This document shows, piece by piece, positions 1 to 9,398 of a stretch of DNA of 64,000 bases. Source of the DNA: an uncultured Oscillospiraceae bacterium (GTDB lineage: Bacteria > Bacillota > Clostridia > Oscillospirales > Oscillospiraceae); the NCBI GenBank assembly GCA_910587255.1, contig CAJUKT010000088.1, positions 13,100-77,099 on the forward strand, given 5' to 3'. A model generated the notes under the pieces. It saw only the letters and a program-made list of their open reading frames with translations, did no database searches and was not told where the DNA came from. Position 1 is the first letter of the stretch, and each line of letters begins with the position of its first letter. The position numbers were made by a program, and so were the translations under genes.

Positions 1-6
1 TGGGAG

Positions 7-2406
7 GTGCTGTGTACGCCGCGCGTCATTTTCAAGTGCCCGCACATCAAGGGCGGCGGCGAGAAGGCTGCCGCCCATCTGGGCAATTACGTCAAGTACG
101 TGTCCACCCGCGATGGTGTGGAGCGCGTTGATCCCGGCAAGGCTGCGCTGCCTGCTACGGAGAAACAGACCAAGCTGGTGGAGCAGCTCCTTCGGGAGTT
201 CCCGTCCAGCCGTGGGCTGTTTGAGTACGAGGACTACCAGGCCGCGCCCACTCGGGGAAACGCCTCGGAGTTTATCACCCGCGCCATTGAGGACAACTAC
301 AAGAGCATCGCAAAGCGGAAAAACTACGTGGACTACATCGCCAGCCGTCCCCGTGTGCAGAAGCTGGGGGCACATGGCCTGTTCACTGCCAGTGATGGCC
401 CGCTGGTACTGTCCCAGGTGGCGGATGAGGTAGCCCATCACCCCGGCGTGGTGTGGCTGCCCATTATCTCCCTGCGCCGGGAAGACGCGGCGCGGCTGGG
501 GTACGATAACGCCGAACGCTGGCGCAAGCTGCTGTCCGCCCACGCCATGGATATGGCGAAGGCGATGAAGATCCCCGATGCGCAGTTCCGCTGGTACGCC
601 GCCTTTCATGACGAAGGCCACCACCCTCACATCCACATGGTGTGCTACAGTGCGGACGCCAAGTCCGGCTTCCTCACCAAGCGGGGGATCACGGACATCA
701 AGTCCATGCTGGCGAAGGAGATTTTTCAACAAGACCTCTATGCCATCTACCAGCGGCAGACCCAGCGGCGGGATGAACTCACCAAAGACGCCGGGGAGGT
801 CATGGCGCAGCTCGTTACCGAGATGCAGACTGGAACGTTGAAAAATCAACGCATCGGTCAGCTCCTGGTGGAGCTGGCCCAGCGCCTCCAACACTGCTCC
901 GGGAAGAAGCAGTACGGCTACCTGCCGCCAGCGGTGAAGTCACTGGTTGATGAAGTCGTGACCGAGTTGGAGAAGGATCCCCGCATCGCCGCCGCCTATG
1001 ACCTGTGGTATCAGGAACGGGAGGAAGTGCTGCGGACGTACAAGGACGATCTGCCGCCGCGTGAGCCGCTCGTCCGGCAAAAGGCGTTCAAGCGGATCAA
1101 AAATATCGTCATCGAGGAAGCCGTGCGGCTGGGTGATATGCCCCCACCCAATCTCGCTGATCAGGTTGAGTCTGTGGAAGAACTGACCGATGATGGGCCT
1201 GTGGTTGAGCCGTTCAATGATGCAGCCGTGGACGCACCCATCGGCACCGAAGAGGTTTCTTCCCACGACCGATGGACCCGCAGCTACCGCACCGCCCGTC
1301 AGTTCCTGTACGGGGATGAGGACAGTCCTCCAGATTTCGCGGCGGCGCTTGACCTGCTCACCCAGGAGGCCGATGCCGGGAATGCCCTGGCCATGGCCGA
1401 CCTGGGCAGGATGTACGCCGAGGGCCTGGGTGGGAAACGTGATCCAGAGCTGGCGCAGGAATGGTACGCCAAGGCGCTGGCCGCGTTTCTGGAAACGGAA
1501 AAGGCCACGCCGGATCGCTGCACCCAGTACCGCATCGGCAAGCTGTATGCCGCAGGGCTGGGCACGGAACAGGACTACGGGGAAGCCGCCCGATGGCTGG
1601 AGAAGTCCGCGGACGCCGGTTACAAATACGCCCAGTACACCCTGGCCGGGTTGTACCGTGACGGCAACGGTGTAGATCTGGACTATGCTGCGGCGCGGGA
1701 GCTGTACGCCAATGCGGTCACCTTCCCCTATGCCGCCTACGAGCTGGGCAAGCTGTACCGGGACGGGCTGGGCTGCGAGACAGACGAAGAACGTGCCGCC
1801 CAGTATTTCCATCAGGCATTCCTCGGGTTTCAGATCATGGCGGACAGATCCCCGGATGACAAACTCCAATACCGCATCGGCTGGATGCTCCTCCACGGGG
1901 TGGGCACGGAACAGGACGATGCGGCGGCGCTACCCTGGCTCGAAAAGGCTGCCGAACGCGGCAATGTGCTGGCAAAGTATCAACTGGGCAAGCTCCTGCT
2001 CCTCGGCACCGAAACAGTGCCCAAGGACGTGGAGCGGGCGCTGGAACTGCTCACGGAGTGCGCGGAGGACGGGAATCAGTTTGCCCAGTACACGCTGGGC
2101 AAGGCATATCTGCTGGGACAGGACGTTTCCCAGGATCAGGGACAGGCCGTCCACTGGCTGGGGCTGTCCGCCCAGCAGGGCAACCAGTACGCCCAATATT
2201 ATCTGAACCGTGTATACAGCTCCATTTTTTCGTCCACCACTTCACTCCTCTACCACATGGGCCGCATCTTCCAGGAACAACGCCCCCAGCCCGTGGGAGG
2301 TGTGCGTGTGGGGGTGGACAGCAAGCTCAGGCGGAGGATTCGGGAGAAGAAAATTGCCATGGGCCACAAGCCGGACGATCACGAGGAGCAGGGACAGACA
2401 ATGTAA
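7..2406 (+). CDS. MobP-type relaxase fused to C-terminal Sel1/TPR-like repeats
   Basis: Predicted conjugative relaxase that nicks DNA at oriT. The N-terminal ~350 residues carry the PRVIFKCPHIKGG start region and the metal-binding histidine cluster HDEGHHPHIH at residues 201-210, as in MobP relaxases of Clostridia elements. From about residue 438 to 740 there are repeated Sel1-like units (ADLGRMYAEGLG, YELGKLYRDGLG, YQLGKLLLLG). Sel1 repeats normally mediate protein-protein contacts, so this arm may bind the relaxosome, coupling protein or a host factor (inference). The GTG at 7 sits directly on a GGAG and the frame is open to the window edge, so the true start may be upstream. It is 799 aa as read and is followed by a DUF2200 remnant on the other strand. 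Confidence 0.85.
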   Translation: MLCTPRVIFKCPHIKGGGEKAAAHLGNYVKYVSTRDGVERVDPGKAALPATEKQTKLVEQLLREFPSSRGLFEYEDYQAAPTRGNASEFITRAIEDNYKSIAKRKNYVDYIASRPRVQKLGAHGLFTASDGPLVLSQVADEVAHHPGVVWLPIISLRREDAARLGYDNAERWRKLLSAHAMDMAKAMKIPDAQFRWYAAFHDEGHHPHIHMVCYSADAKSGFLTKRGITDIKSMLAKEIFQQDLYAIYQRQTQRRDELTKDAGEVMAQLVTEMQTGTLKNQRIGQLLVELAQRLQHCSGKKQYGYLPPAVKSLVDEVVTELEKDPRIAAAYDLWYQEREEVLRTYKDDLPPREPLVRQKAFKRIKNIVIEEAVRLGDMPPPNLADQVESVEELTDDGPVVEPFNDAAVDAPIGTEEVSSHDRWTRSYRTARQFLYGDEDSPPDFAAALDLLTQEADAGNALAMADLGRMYAEGLGGKRDPELAQEWYAKALAAFLETEKATPDRCTQYRIGKLYAAGLGTEQDYGEAARWLEKSADAGYKYAQYTLAGLYRDGNGVDLDYAAARELYANAVTFPYAAYELGKLYRDGLGCETDEERAAQYFHQAFLGFQIMADRSPDDKLQYRIGWMLLHGVGTEQDDAAALPWLEKAAERGNVLAKYQLGKLLLLGTETVPKDVERALELLTECAEDGNQFAQYTLGKAYLLGQDVSQDQGQAVHWLGLSAQQGNQYAQYYLNRVYSSIFSSTTSLLYHMGRIFQEQRPQPVGGVRVGVDSKLRRRIREKKIAMGHKPDDHEEQGQTM

Positions 2407-2413
2407 AGGGCAC

Positions 2414-2787
2414 TCACGTCCCGCTGGCCGTGTCCGACGTGCGCAGCACCTTCTCCAGTGGTTTCCCCTTGGCCAGCTCGTCCACCATCTTGTCCAGATA
2501 GCGGGCCTCCCGCATCAGCGGGTCAGCCACTTCCTCCACCCGGACGCCGCAGACCACGCCGCGGATCAATACCCGATCCGGGTTGGGCCTCGGCGCTTGG
2601 CGGAAAAAATCGCCGTAGGTGATATCTGACGCCAGCAGGCTGTCCAGCTCCGGCTGGGTATACCCCTCAGCCAGCGGGCCGCCGAGTCCACCTCGGCCTT
2701 GGCGCGGCCCTTCTTCTCGGCCTTGCTCACCAGCAGGCCGTACACTTTGGGGAAGCTCATCTGGAATACCTTGTGGTCACCCATCAT
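2414..2787 (-). pseudogene. DUF2200 family protein, broken by a one-base frameshift
   Basis: The reverse strand from 2787 encodes [18 protein letters not shown] and [13 protein letters not shown], the conserved N-terminus of DUF2200 proteins. Near 2662-2670 the frame is lost. Reading one base over restores the family C-terminus ([45 protein letters not shown]) to a TGA at 2414. One missing base explains the break. The family is small and of unknown function. It is either a recent pseudogene or a sequencing or assembly error; the rest of the C-terminal half is undamaged, which favours a very recent change or an error. Confidence 0.75.
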
Positions 2788-2858
2788 AAATCACCGTCCA
2801 AATATTCTGAATACAAAAATTATACGGCTTTTTTTCAAAAAGCAAGGGAGGTAAGCAA

Positions 2859-3782
2859 ATGCCCTACATCCATTTCACAGAAGAACAAAAGCTCCGGGCC
2901 AACGCAGCAGACCTGGTGGAGTTTCTCCGATTCAAAGGGGAACTGCTGATCCGCGAAGGGTCGGAGTTCCGCCTGTCCAGCAACCACAGCGTCACCGTCC
3001 GGGGCAGCGAGTGGTACGATCATGCCACCGAGAAGGGCGGCGGGCCCGTGACTTTTCTTAAAGAGTTCTACGGGATGAATTATCAGGAGGCGGTGCTGAC
3101 GCTGCTCAACGAGGACGCCGGCCAGCTCTGCCCCCAGGTGAGCGCACCCCGGGAGAAAGTAAAAAAGCCCTTCGAGCTGCCGCCCGCCAACGAAAACAAC
3201 AGGCGGGTGTTTGCCTATCTCCTCAAGCACCGCCATCTGGATCGGGACGTGCTGACTACCTTTGTCCGCTCAGGGCTGATCTACGAGGATCAGAAGTACC
3301 ACAACGCCGTCTTCGTGGGCAGGGACAACGACGGCGCACCCCGTCACGCCCACAAGCGCAGCACCAACAGCCAGGGCAAGACCTTCCGCATGACGGCGGA
3401 GGGCAGCGATTTCCGCTATGCCTTTAACTGGCCCGGAACCAGCGGGCATCTGCTGGTGTTCGAGGCACCCATTGATATGCTCTCCCTCATCTCCGTCTAC
3501 CACGACAGCGACTGGGCGAAGCATAGCTATGTGGCCCTGTGCGGCACGTCCTCCCAGCCGCTGCTGGGGATGCTGGAGCGGCACCCCAATATTGAAAACG
3601 TCCTCCTGTGCCTGGACAACGATCAGGCGGGGCAGCTTGCCACGCGGCGGCTGGCAGCGGTGGTGCGGGAGCGCGGGCTGACGGTAGATGCGCGGGTACC
3701 CGTCAATAAAGATTGGAACGAGGATCTGTGCGCGAATTTTCAACAGGCGGAGGAGCAGCAATTTGAACAGAAACTATCATGA
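2859..3782 (+). CDS. CHC2-like/DUF3991 and Toprim domain protein
   Basis: A 307-aa primase-like protein of mobile elements. The first ~90 residues (FLRFKGELLIREGSEFRLS, WYDHATEKGGGPVTFLKEF) match the CHC2/DUF3991 region found before Toprim domains, but the zinc-binding cysteines are not evident. The C-terminal half is a Toprim fold with LLVFEAPIDMLSL and the acidic motif LCLDNDQAG. In Clostridia elements this gene usually sits between relaxase and coupling protein, as here, and is thought to act in DNA processing or primer synthesis during transfer. The start is supported by AGGGAGG just upstream; the stop is 15 nt before the next gene, so the two are probably co-transcribed. Confidence 0.8.
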   Translation: MPYIHFTEEQKLRANAADLVEFLRFKGELLIREGSEFRLSSNHSVTVRGSEWYDHATEKGGGPVTFLKEFYGMNYQEAVLTLLNEDAGQLCPQVSAPREKVKKPFELPPANENNRRVFAYLLKHRHLDRDVLTTFVRSGLIYEDQKYHNAVFVGRDNDGAPRHAHKRSTNSQGKTFRMTAEGSDFRYAFNWPGTSGHLLVFEAPIDMLSLISVYHDSDWAKHSYVALCGTSSQPLLGMLERHPNIENVLLCLDNDQAGQLATRRLAAVVRERGLTVDARVPVNKDWNEDLCANFQQAEEQQFEQKLS

Positions 3783-3797
3783 AAGGCAGGGTGCGCC

Positions 3798-4466
3798 ATG
3801 CCCCAGCAATTTATCATCCTGATCGTCGCCGCGGTGGCCCTGCTGGTCATTGGCGGCGCTTCTTTTTTGTCCGGGAGGGGTTCCTTGGACAGCATCAAGT
3901 CCAAGCCCGTGGGCGACGGCCAGCACGGCACCGCCCGCTGGGCCACTCCGCAGGAAATCAGCAAAACCTTCGCCCGTGTCCCCTTCCAGCCTGCCCAGTG
4001 GCGGCAGGGAAAAGAGCTGCCCCGTGCCCAGGGACTGGTGCTGGGCTCCCAGGGGAAGAAGGGGAAGATCACCGCCCTGGTGGACAAAGACGATATCCAC
4101 TGCCTGATGATCGGCGCGTCCGGCGTGGGCAAGACGGCTTTCTTCCTGTACCCGAATCTGGAATACGCTTGCGCCTGCGGCATGAGCTTCCTGGCGCTGG
4201 ACACTAAGGGCGATCTGGCCCGCAACTACGGGGCCATCGCCCAGCGGTGCTATGGCTACGCGGTGTCGGTGATCGACCTGCGCAATCCCACCCGCTCGGA
4301 CGGGTTCAACTTTTTGACCTTGGTGAACGCCTACATGGATCAGGCTGTGGCCCACCCAGACAATCTGGCCGCCCGGGCCAAGGCGGAGAAGTACGCCAAG
4401 ATCCTCTCCAAAACCATCATCAGCCCGGACGGCGACAGCGGCAGCTATGGGCAGAACGCCTTCTTC
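3798..4466 (+). CDS. VirD4/TraG-type coupling protein, exon 1 (5' part)
   Basis: First 223 codons of a type IV coupling protein ATPase that links the relaxosome to the secretion channel. It begins with a membrane segment (residues 5-25), then GQHGTARWATPQE, and Walker A GASGVGKT at 106-113. At NAFF the reading frame meets GTGCG, the group II intron 5' consensus, and stops a few codons later. Joining base 4466 to 7075 restores the frame and gives YDSAEGLLTAV after NAFF, as expected for this family. The spliced protein would be about 617 aa, the normal family length. Activity therefore probably depends on intron splicing. Confidence 0.9.
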
Positions 4467-7074
4467 GTGCGTCCGTAAGCGGTACGGTGGGTAGAAACCG
4501 TATCGCGCGGGCCTGTTATGGATGCCGCCTTTAGCAAGCGGCAGGTAAAAGTATCACCGCGAGCTCAAATCTAACCGGGGAATAGGAGGCCCCCTAATAT
4601 GAGACACGCAGCCTGTCATCAACCAGTTTATCCGGCGGGGAAACCCAATGGGGAGTGTAGCATACTGGGAAAGGCACAAGTCAGTCAAACCGCACAGACT
4701 GCAACTTAGGGCTGGGGTTACGCCCAGTGCCACAGTGTCAAGATGAAACTTCGTGTATGAGGATAAAAGCTGGATCGCCTACAGGACAGTCAGAGGCAGA
4801 ACTTAGCGTTGTTCACAGCATACGGCGGTTATAACTTGCTGTACGCACCCGGCAAAGGTATTTAGGAAAAGTGCCGATGCAGGATACTCGGGCGCGGCCA
4901 ACCGCAGGAAGCGGCAAATGACGAACGTCCTATCCGACAACACGATATGCTAATGTCCAAACAGGTCTAAACGGAGATTTCCTAAGTTGGAGCGCCACGT
5001 AGATGGCTATGCGGAACGCCGCTGAAAATCCGATATGGAAACACAGCCCCCATAGTAGTCCGAGACGGCAGCACCGTTCACATGGCGAAGGGGGGCAGTC
5101 TACTTTCGATATTTTTCAGGAAGGACGTGGAGACGTTGAGAAATCCGACAGAAGTATTGAAAACCCTAAGCGAAAAGTCACACGACAAATCGTACCGATT
5201 CCAGAGACTCTACCGCAACCTGTACAACCCCGAGTTTTACTACCTTGCCTATAACAACATTTGCGCCGGGCAGGGCAATATGACGGCGGGGGTCGACGGA
5301 CAGACCATTGACGGGATGAGCGATGAACGCATCCAAAAAATCATCGCTTCTCTCAAAAATCACAGCTACCAGCCCAATCCTGCCAGACGGGAATACATTG
5401 CTAAGAAAAACAGCGCCAAGAAAAGGCCGCTGGGCATCCCATCCGCAGAGGATAAGCTGGTGCAGGAGGTCGTCCGTATGATTCTCGAAAGCATCTACGA
5501 ACCCACTTTTTCCCCAGATTCCCATGGATTCAGACCCAAACGGAGCTGTCACACTGCACTCAAGCATATTGATATCAACTTCAAGGGCGCTGTATGGTTC
5601 GTGGAAGGCGACATCAAAGCTTGCTTTGATAGCTTTGACCACCACATTATGGTGGACATTCTTCGTGCGCGCATCAGTGACGAATATTTTCTCGCCCTCA
5701 TCTGGAAATTCCTTCGGGCCGGGTATATGGAGCAATGGCAATACCACAAAACCTATTCCGGCACACCGCAAGGGAGCGGGGGCAGCCCAATTCTGGCAAA
5801 TATCTACTTAGACAAATTGGACTGCTTCATAAGCGGCTATAAAAAGTCGTTTGATGTTGGTACATCCAAAAATCGGAAAGTGGATAGCGGCTATCTGAAA
5901 GCCAGCGGCAAATACCACAGGCTGGAAAAATCCTTTCAAGGGCAATGGGACACAGCAGCCCCGGAACAGAAAGCGGAGATGGACCGGGAGCTCCGCAGGG
6001 CGAGGAATGAAATGTTCGTTTACCCCTACTATGCACAATGCAACAGCAGCTATAAATGCCTACACTACTGCCGATACGCCGATGATTTTATTATCAGTGT
6101 AATTGGAAGCAAGCAGGACGCAGAGCGCATCAAAGCAGATGTAAAAGATTTTCTTGCAAGCGCCCTCAAGCTGGAGCTGTCCGAGGAAAAGACCAAAATC
6201 ACGCACTCCTCCGACTTCGCCAGGTTCCTGGGCTACGACATCTGCATCTCACGCAGTGACGCCATCAAATACAATGAGCAGGGCGTCGCGAAACGGGAGT
6301 ACAGCGGACGAGTCATGCTGTACGTTCCGAAAGAAAAATGGATGGGGAAACTGTTGGAATACCACACATTCAAAATCAAGTATGACGAAACGGGAAAAGA
6401 AATCTGGAAAACGGTACATCGTGGCAAACTCGTCAATCATCCCGATATTGAAATCATTACCAAATTCAACGCGGAAATCAGAGGTCTCTACAACTACTAC
6501 CGGCTGGCAAATAACGTGTCGGTGCTGGGTAAATTTGCCCACATCATGGAGTACAGTATGTACAAAACCTTCGCCTGCAAATATCGCACCACGGTGAGAA
6601 AAATCATCGGCAGATACTCGGACAACGGGATATTTTATGTTCCGTATCAGACGAAAGCGGGCATGAAAAGGTGCGAATTTTACCATGACGGCTTCAAGCG
6701 CATCAAAGAGGTTCTGATGAGTGCCGACACCCTGCCGGAATATGTAAGGAAGTACACCAGCCCAAACAGCAACGCGGCCCGAATCAAGCGCGGCATTTGC
6801 GAACTGTGCGGGCAGAAAACCAACGATATCCGTATGCACCACATCAGAAGGCTGAAAGACCTCACTGGCGGCAATGATTGGGAAATGTTGATGAGGAAAA
6901 TGCGGCGAAAATCCCTTGCCGTATGTAAAGTCTGCCACGAAAAGATACACAGCTAATCGCTTAGGCTGGTAGATGGAGAGCCGGATACGCTGAGAGGTGT
7001 ACGTCCGGTTCGGGGGAGAGCCGATCCGAAACCTACCGTGGAGACGCGGCAAGGCGCGGGGACGCTTATCCCAT
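4467..7074 (+). mobile_element. Group II intron inserted in the coupling-protein gene
   Basis: A complete-looking retroelement of 2608 bp. The 5' end is GTGCG at 4467. Bases 4472-5081 are noncoding and hold the large domain I region. The maturase gene lies in domain IV, and a domain V helix is recognisable at 6978-7011 (GAGCCGGATACG, then GTACGTCCGGTTC). The 3' end is placed at ..CCCAT/TATGAC because this restores the coupling-protein frame and ends in AT, fitting the AY rule. Everything needed for splicing and retrohoming appears present: intact ORF, domain V, both ends. I did not resolve the EBS/IBS pairings. Confidence 0.88.
5082..6956 (+). CDS. ltrA: Group II intron-encoded reverse transcriptase/maturase with HNH endonuclease
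   Basis: A 624-aa multifunctional intron protein. The N-terminal reverse transcriptase has GVDGQTIDGM, RPLGIPSAEDKLVQ, HGFRPKRSCHTAL, the TPQGSGGSPILANIYLD block and the catalytic CRYADDFII. This is followed by the maturase X domain (LYNYYRLANN region) and a C-terminal HNH nuclease with paired cysteines (CELCG, CKVCHEKIH) around MHHIRRLKDL. Together these support RNA splicing, target cleavage and reverse transcription. ATG 5082 lacks a clear ribosome site; TTG 5136, after AGGAAGG/GTGGAG, is a plausible alternative start (RNPTEVLKTLSEK). The ORF is uninterrupted. Confidence 0.93.
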   Translation: MAKGGSLLSIFFRKDVETLRNPTEVLKTLSEKSHDKSYRFQRLYRNLYNPEFYYLAYNNICAGQGNMTAGVDGQTIDGMSDERIQKIIASLKNHSYQPNPARREYIAKKNSAKKRPLGIPSAEDKLVQEVVRMILESIYEPTFSPDSHGFRPKRSCHTALKHIDINFKGAVWFVEGDIKACFDSFDHHIMVDILRARISDEYFLALIWKFLRAGYMEQWQYHKTYSGTPQGSGGSPILANIYLDKLDCFISGYKKSFDVGTSKNRKVDSGYLKASGKYHRLEKSFQGQWDTAAPEQKAEMDRELRRARNEMFVYPYYAQCNSSYKCLHYCRYADDFIISVIGSKQDAERIKADVKDFLASALKLELSEEKTKITHSSDFARFLGYDICISRSDAIKYNEQGVAKREYSGRVMLYVPKEKWMGKLLEYHTFKIKYDETGKEIWKTVHRGKLVNHPDIEIITKFNAEIRGLYNYYRLANNVSVLGKFAHIMEYSMYKTFACKYRTTVRKIIGRYSDNGIFYVPYQTKAGMKRCEFYHDGFKRIKEVLMSADTLPEYVRKYTSPNSNAARIKRGICELCGQKTNDIRMHHIRRLKDLTGGNDWEMLMRKMRRKSLAVCKVCHEKIHS

Positions 7075-8259
7075 TATGACTCCGCCGAGGGGCTTCTCAC
7101 CGCCGTGATCCTGCTGCTGGCGGAGTTCCTGCCGCCCAGGGAGATCGACGGCCAGCCGCGGGAGCGCCGCCACATCGTGTCGGTGTTCAAGCTGGTGCAG
7201 GATTTGCTGGAGCCCTCCGGCACCAAGGGGAAAAGCTGTTTCCAGGTGCTGATGGGACGACTCCCCTCCGAACACAAGGCCCGGTGGTTCGCCGGGGCGG
7301 CGCTGAATACCTCGGAGCAGGCCATGGCCTCGGTGCTGTCCACCGTGCTGTCACGGCTGAACGCGTTCCTGGACACGGAACTGGAGCAGACCATCTGCTT
7401 CGACAGCCCGCTGGACGCCGAGACCTTCGCCAGCCGCAAGTCTGCCATCTTCCTGATCCTCCCCGAGGAGGATCAAACCAAGAATTTCATGGCGGGACTG
7501 ATGATTCAGAACCTGGCGCGGGAGCTGTTCTCCGTGGCGGATGAAAACGGCGGCAAGCTGAAGAACCGGGTGGTGCTGTTCTGCGACGAGCTGGGCACCA
7601 TGCCGCCCTTTGACATCCTCCCGCTGTTCAGCGCCGGGCGTTCACGGCGCTTGACCCTGGTGCCCATCATCCAGAGCCTGGCCCAGTTGGAGAAAAATTA
7701 CGGCAAAGAGGGCTCGGAGATCATCCAGGACAATGTGCAGGACACCATCTTCGGCGGGTTTGCTCCCAACAGCCAGACCGCCGATGTGCTGTCCAAGGCA
7801 CTGGGCAGCTACACGGTGCAATCCGGGTATATCAGCCGGAGCAAGGGCGAGGACAGCCGGACGCTCCAAATGGGTGAACGGCCTTTGATGACTCCGGACG
7901 AGCTGAAGTCCATCCCCAAGGGGGAGTTCGTGGTGATGAAAACCGGGTCGCATCCGATGAAAACACGGCTGCGGCTGTTCCTGGACTGGGGGATCACCTT
8001 CGGGGAGCCGTATCAAACCCCAGAGCATGGGCAGCGGAAGGTGTACTACGCCGGACGGCAGGAACTGGAGGAAGCCATCAAGCAGAAGTTTTTTTTCGGG
8101 GTAGATGAAGCGGAGAAAGACCTCTCCCGTCAGCGGGAGCGGTCTTCGCAAAAGCATAGTATACCCATTCAACAGGAAGCCCAGGCGGGCCAGCCGCTGG
8201 CAACGATCCCTGATTTTCTCAAAAAGCAGGATGGGCCACCGCCCGGGGAAAGAGGGTGA
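7075..8259 (+). CDS. VirD4/TraG-type coupling protein, exon 2 (3' part)
   Basis: The last 394 codons of the coupling protein, continuing exon 1 after splicing. It begins YDSAEGLLTAVILLLAEF, contains RHIVSVFKLVQDLL, the Walker B-like VVLFCDELGTMPPF, and the conserved LTLVPIIQSLAQLEKNYG and FGGFAPNSQTADVLSKALG segments of TraG/VirD4 ATPases. The reading frame is open upstream into the intron (from about 6997), but that stretch is intron RNA and not family sequence. The tail is charged and proline-rich, as is common. It is followed within 5 nt by the TTG start of a small winged-helix protein. Confidence 0.9.
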   Translation, partial: YDSAEGLLTAVILLLAEFLPPREIDGQPRERRHIVSVFKLVQDLLEPSGTKGKSCFQVLMGRLPSEHKARWFAGAALNTSEQAMASVLSTVLSRLNAFLDTELEQTICFDSPLDAETFASRKSAIFLILPEEDQTKNFMAGLMIQNLARELFSVADENGGKLKNRVVLFCDELGTMPPFDILPLFSAGRSRRLTLVPIIQSLAQLEKNYGKEGSEIIQDNVQDTIFGGFAPNSQTADVLSKALGSYTVQSGYISRSKGEDSRTLQMGERPLMTPDELKSIPKGEFVVMKTGSHPMKTRLRLFLDWGITFGEPYQTPEHGQRKVYYAGRQELEEAIKQKFFFGVDEAEKDLSRQRERSSQKHSIPIQQEAQAGQPLATIPDFLKKQDGPPPGERG

Positions 8260-8263
8260 TACT

Positions 8264-8521
8264 TTGGCCTATTACGATTCCATCTACAACGACCAGGAAC
8301 TAAGCCACCGGGCCAAAGCAGTGTACATCTACCTAAAGGATCACGCCAACAAGGAGGGCATATGCTGGCCTGGGATCAAGACCATCGCTGCGGGGGTAAG
8401 TATATCCCGCTCGACTGTGAAGCGGGCGCTGGACGATTTGGTAAAAGCAGGGTTGGTGGAGAAGTCCAGCCGGTGGCGGGGAAATGGGAGCCTGTCCTCC
8501 AACCTCTATCAATTGAAATAG
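8264..8521 (+). CDS. Small helix-turn-helix (HTH_36-like) protein
   Basis: An 85-aa DNA-binding protein starting at TTG 8264 (LAYYDSIYNDQELSHRAK), with GGGGAAAGAGGG as ribosome site. A winged helix is clear: AKAVYIYLKDHANKEG, then IAAGVSISRSTVKRALDDL as the recognition unit, then LVEKSSRWRGNGS. Family members occur beside coupling-protein or replication genes in Clostridia elements and are assumed to regulate transfer or replication. It lies 4 nt after the coupling protein and probably shares its transcript. It is the last element-backbone gene before the signalling and glycosidase cargo. Confidence 0.75.
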   Translation: MAYYDSIYNDQELSHRAKAVYIYLKDHANKEGICWPGIKTIAAGVSISRSTVKRALDDLVKAGLVEKSSRWRGNGSLSSNLYQLK

Positions 8522-8674
8522 TACTATTTACAGATTTGACGTCCTGGAATGGGCACCTGAATAACGGCACAACAGTTCCAAAAGGCACAGAATTTTACTC
8601 TGTTATGATTTCATATGGATTTTCTCGAAAAATTATAGTAGAATAAAGCCAAAGTGGAAAAAGGAGGCGGGCCA

Positions 8675-9373
8675 ATGATCAGTGTTGCCATTGTGGAAGA
8701 CGAGCGCAAAGCGGCCGACCAACTGCGGGAATGCCTGAATCGGTTTGAGACGGAGCATGACGAACACTTTGAGAGTACGCATTACACAGACGGTGAGCAG
8801 TTTCTCTCGGACTTCCGATCTCAGTTTGACATTGTTTTTATGGACATTGAAATGCCGGGCCTCAACGGGATGCGGGTGGCGCAGAAGCTCCGGGACATCG
8901 ACCAAACCGTCGCGCTGGTTTTTATCACCAACCTCTCCCGCTATGCCATTAACGGCTATGAGGTGGGGGCGATGGACTATATTCTGAAGCCGCTGGAATA
9001 TAATGCTTTCCTGCTGAAAATACGGAAAGTGGTGAACTACTGCCACCGCCTGGGGAACAAATGTCTCAAGCTGTCCACGACGACTGGCATGGTGAGGCTC
9101 AGCGTCAACGACCTGCTCTATGTAGAGATCTCCAGGCACGATATTATCTACCATACTGCCCATGGGATGCTATCTGGATATGGCACCATGAAGCAAGTGG
9201 AGCAGGCCCTGGGGGAGTTCGGGTTTTATCGTTGCAACAGTTGCTACCTGGTCAATATGCGGTATGTGAAGCGCATCCAGGACTACATGGTGATTGTGGG
9301 TGACCATGAGCTGTCCATCTCCCACCCAAGGAAAAAGGATTTCCTGCGGGCGCTGGACGAGTATTACCGTTGA
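8675..9373 (+). CDS. LytTR-family response regulator (AgrA-like)
   Basis: A 232-aa cytoplasmic response regulator. The receiver domain (residues 1-~120) has acidic VEDE at the N-terminus, phospho-acceptor Asp in FMDIEMPG, the Ser/Thr in FITNLS and Lys in YILKPLE. The C-terminal LytTR DNA-binding domain follows (LLYVEISRHDIIYH, YRCNSCYLVNMRYVKRI). LytTR regulators bind short direct repeats upstream of target promoters. ATG 8675 follows AAGGAGGCGG. The kinase gene begins 25 nt after the stop, forming a pair. Likely targets are the adjacent GH3 genes (inference from position). Confidence 0.9.
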   Translation: MISVAIVEDERKAADQLRECLNRFETEHDEHFESTHYTDGEQFLSDFRSQFDIVFMDIEMPGLNGMRVAQKLRDIDQTVALVFITNLSRYAINGYEVGAMDYILKPLEYNAFLLKIRKVVNYCHRLGNKCLKLSTTTGMVRLSVNDLLYVEISRHDIIYHTAHGMLSGYGTMKQVEQALGEFGFYRCNSCYLVNMRYVKRIQDYMVIVGDHELSISHPRKKDFLRALDEYYR

Positions 9374-9398
9374 ATTCTGGGACAAGGGAGGGACGGAA

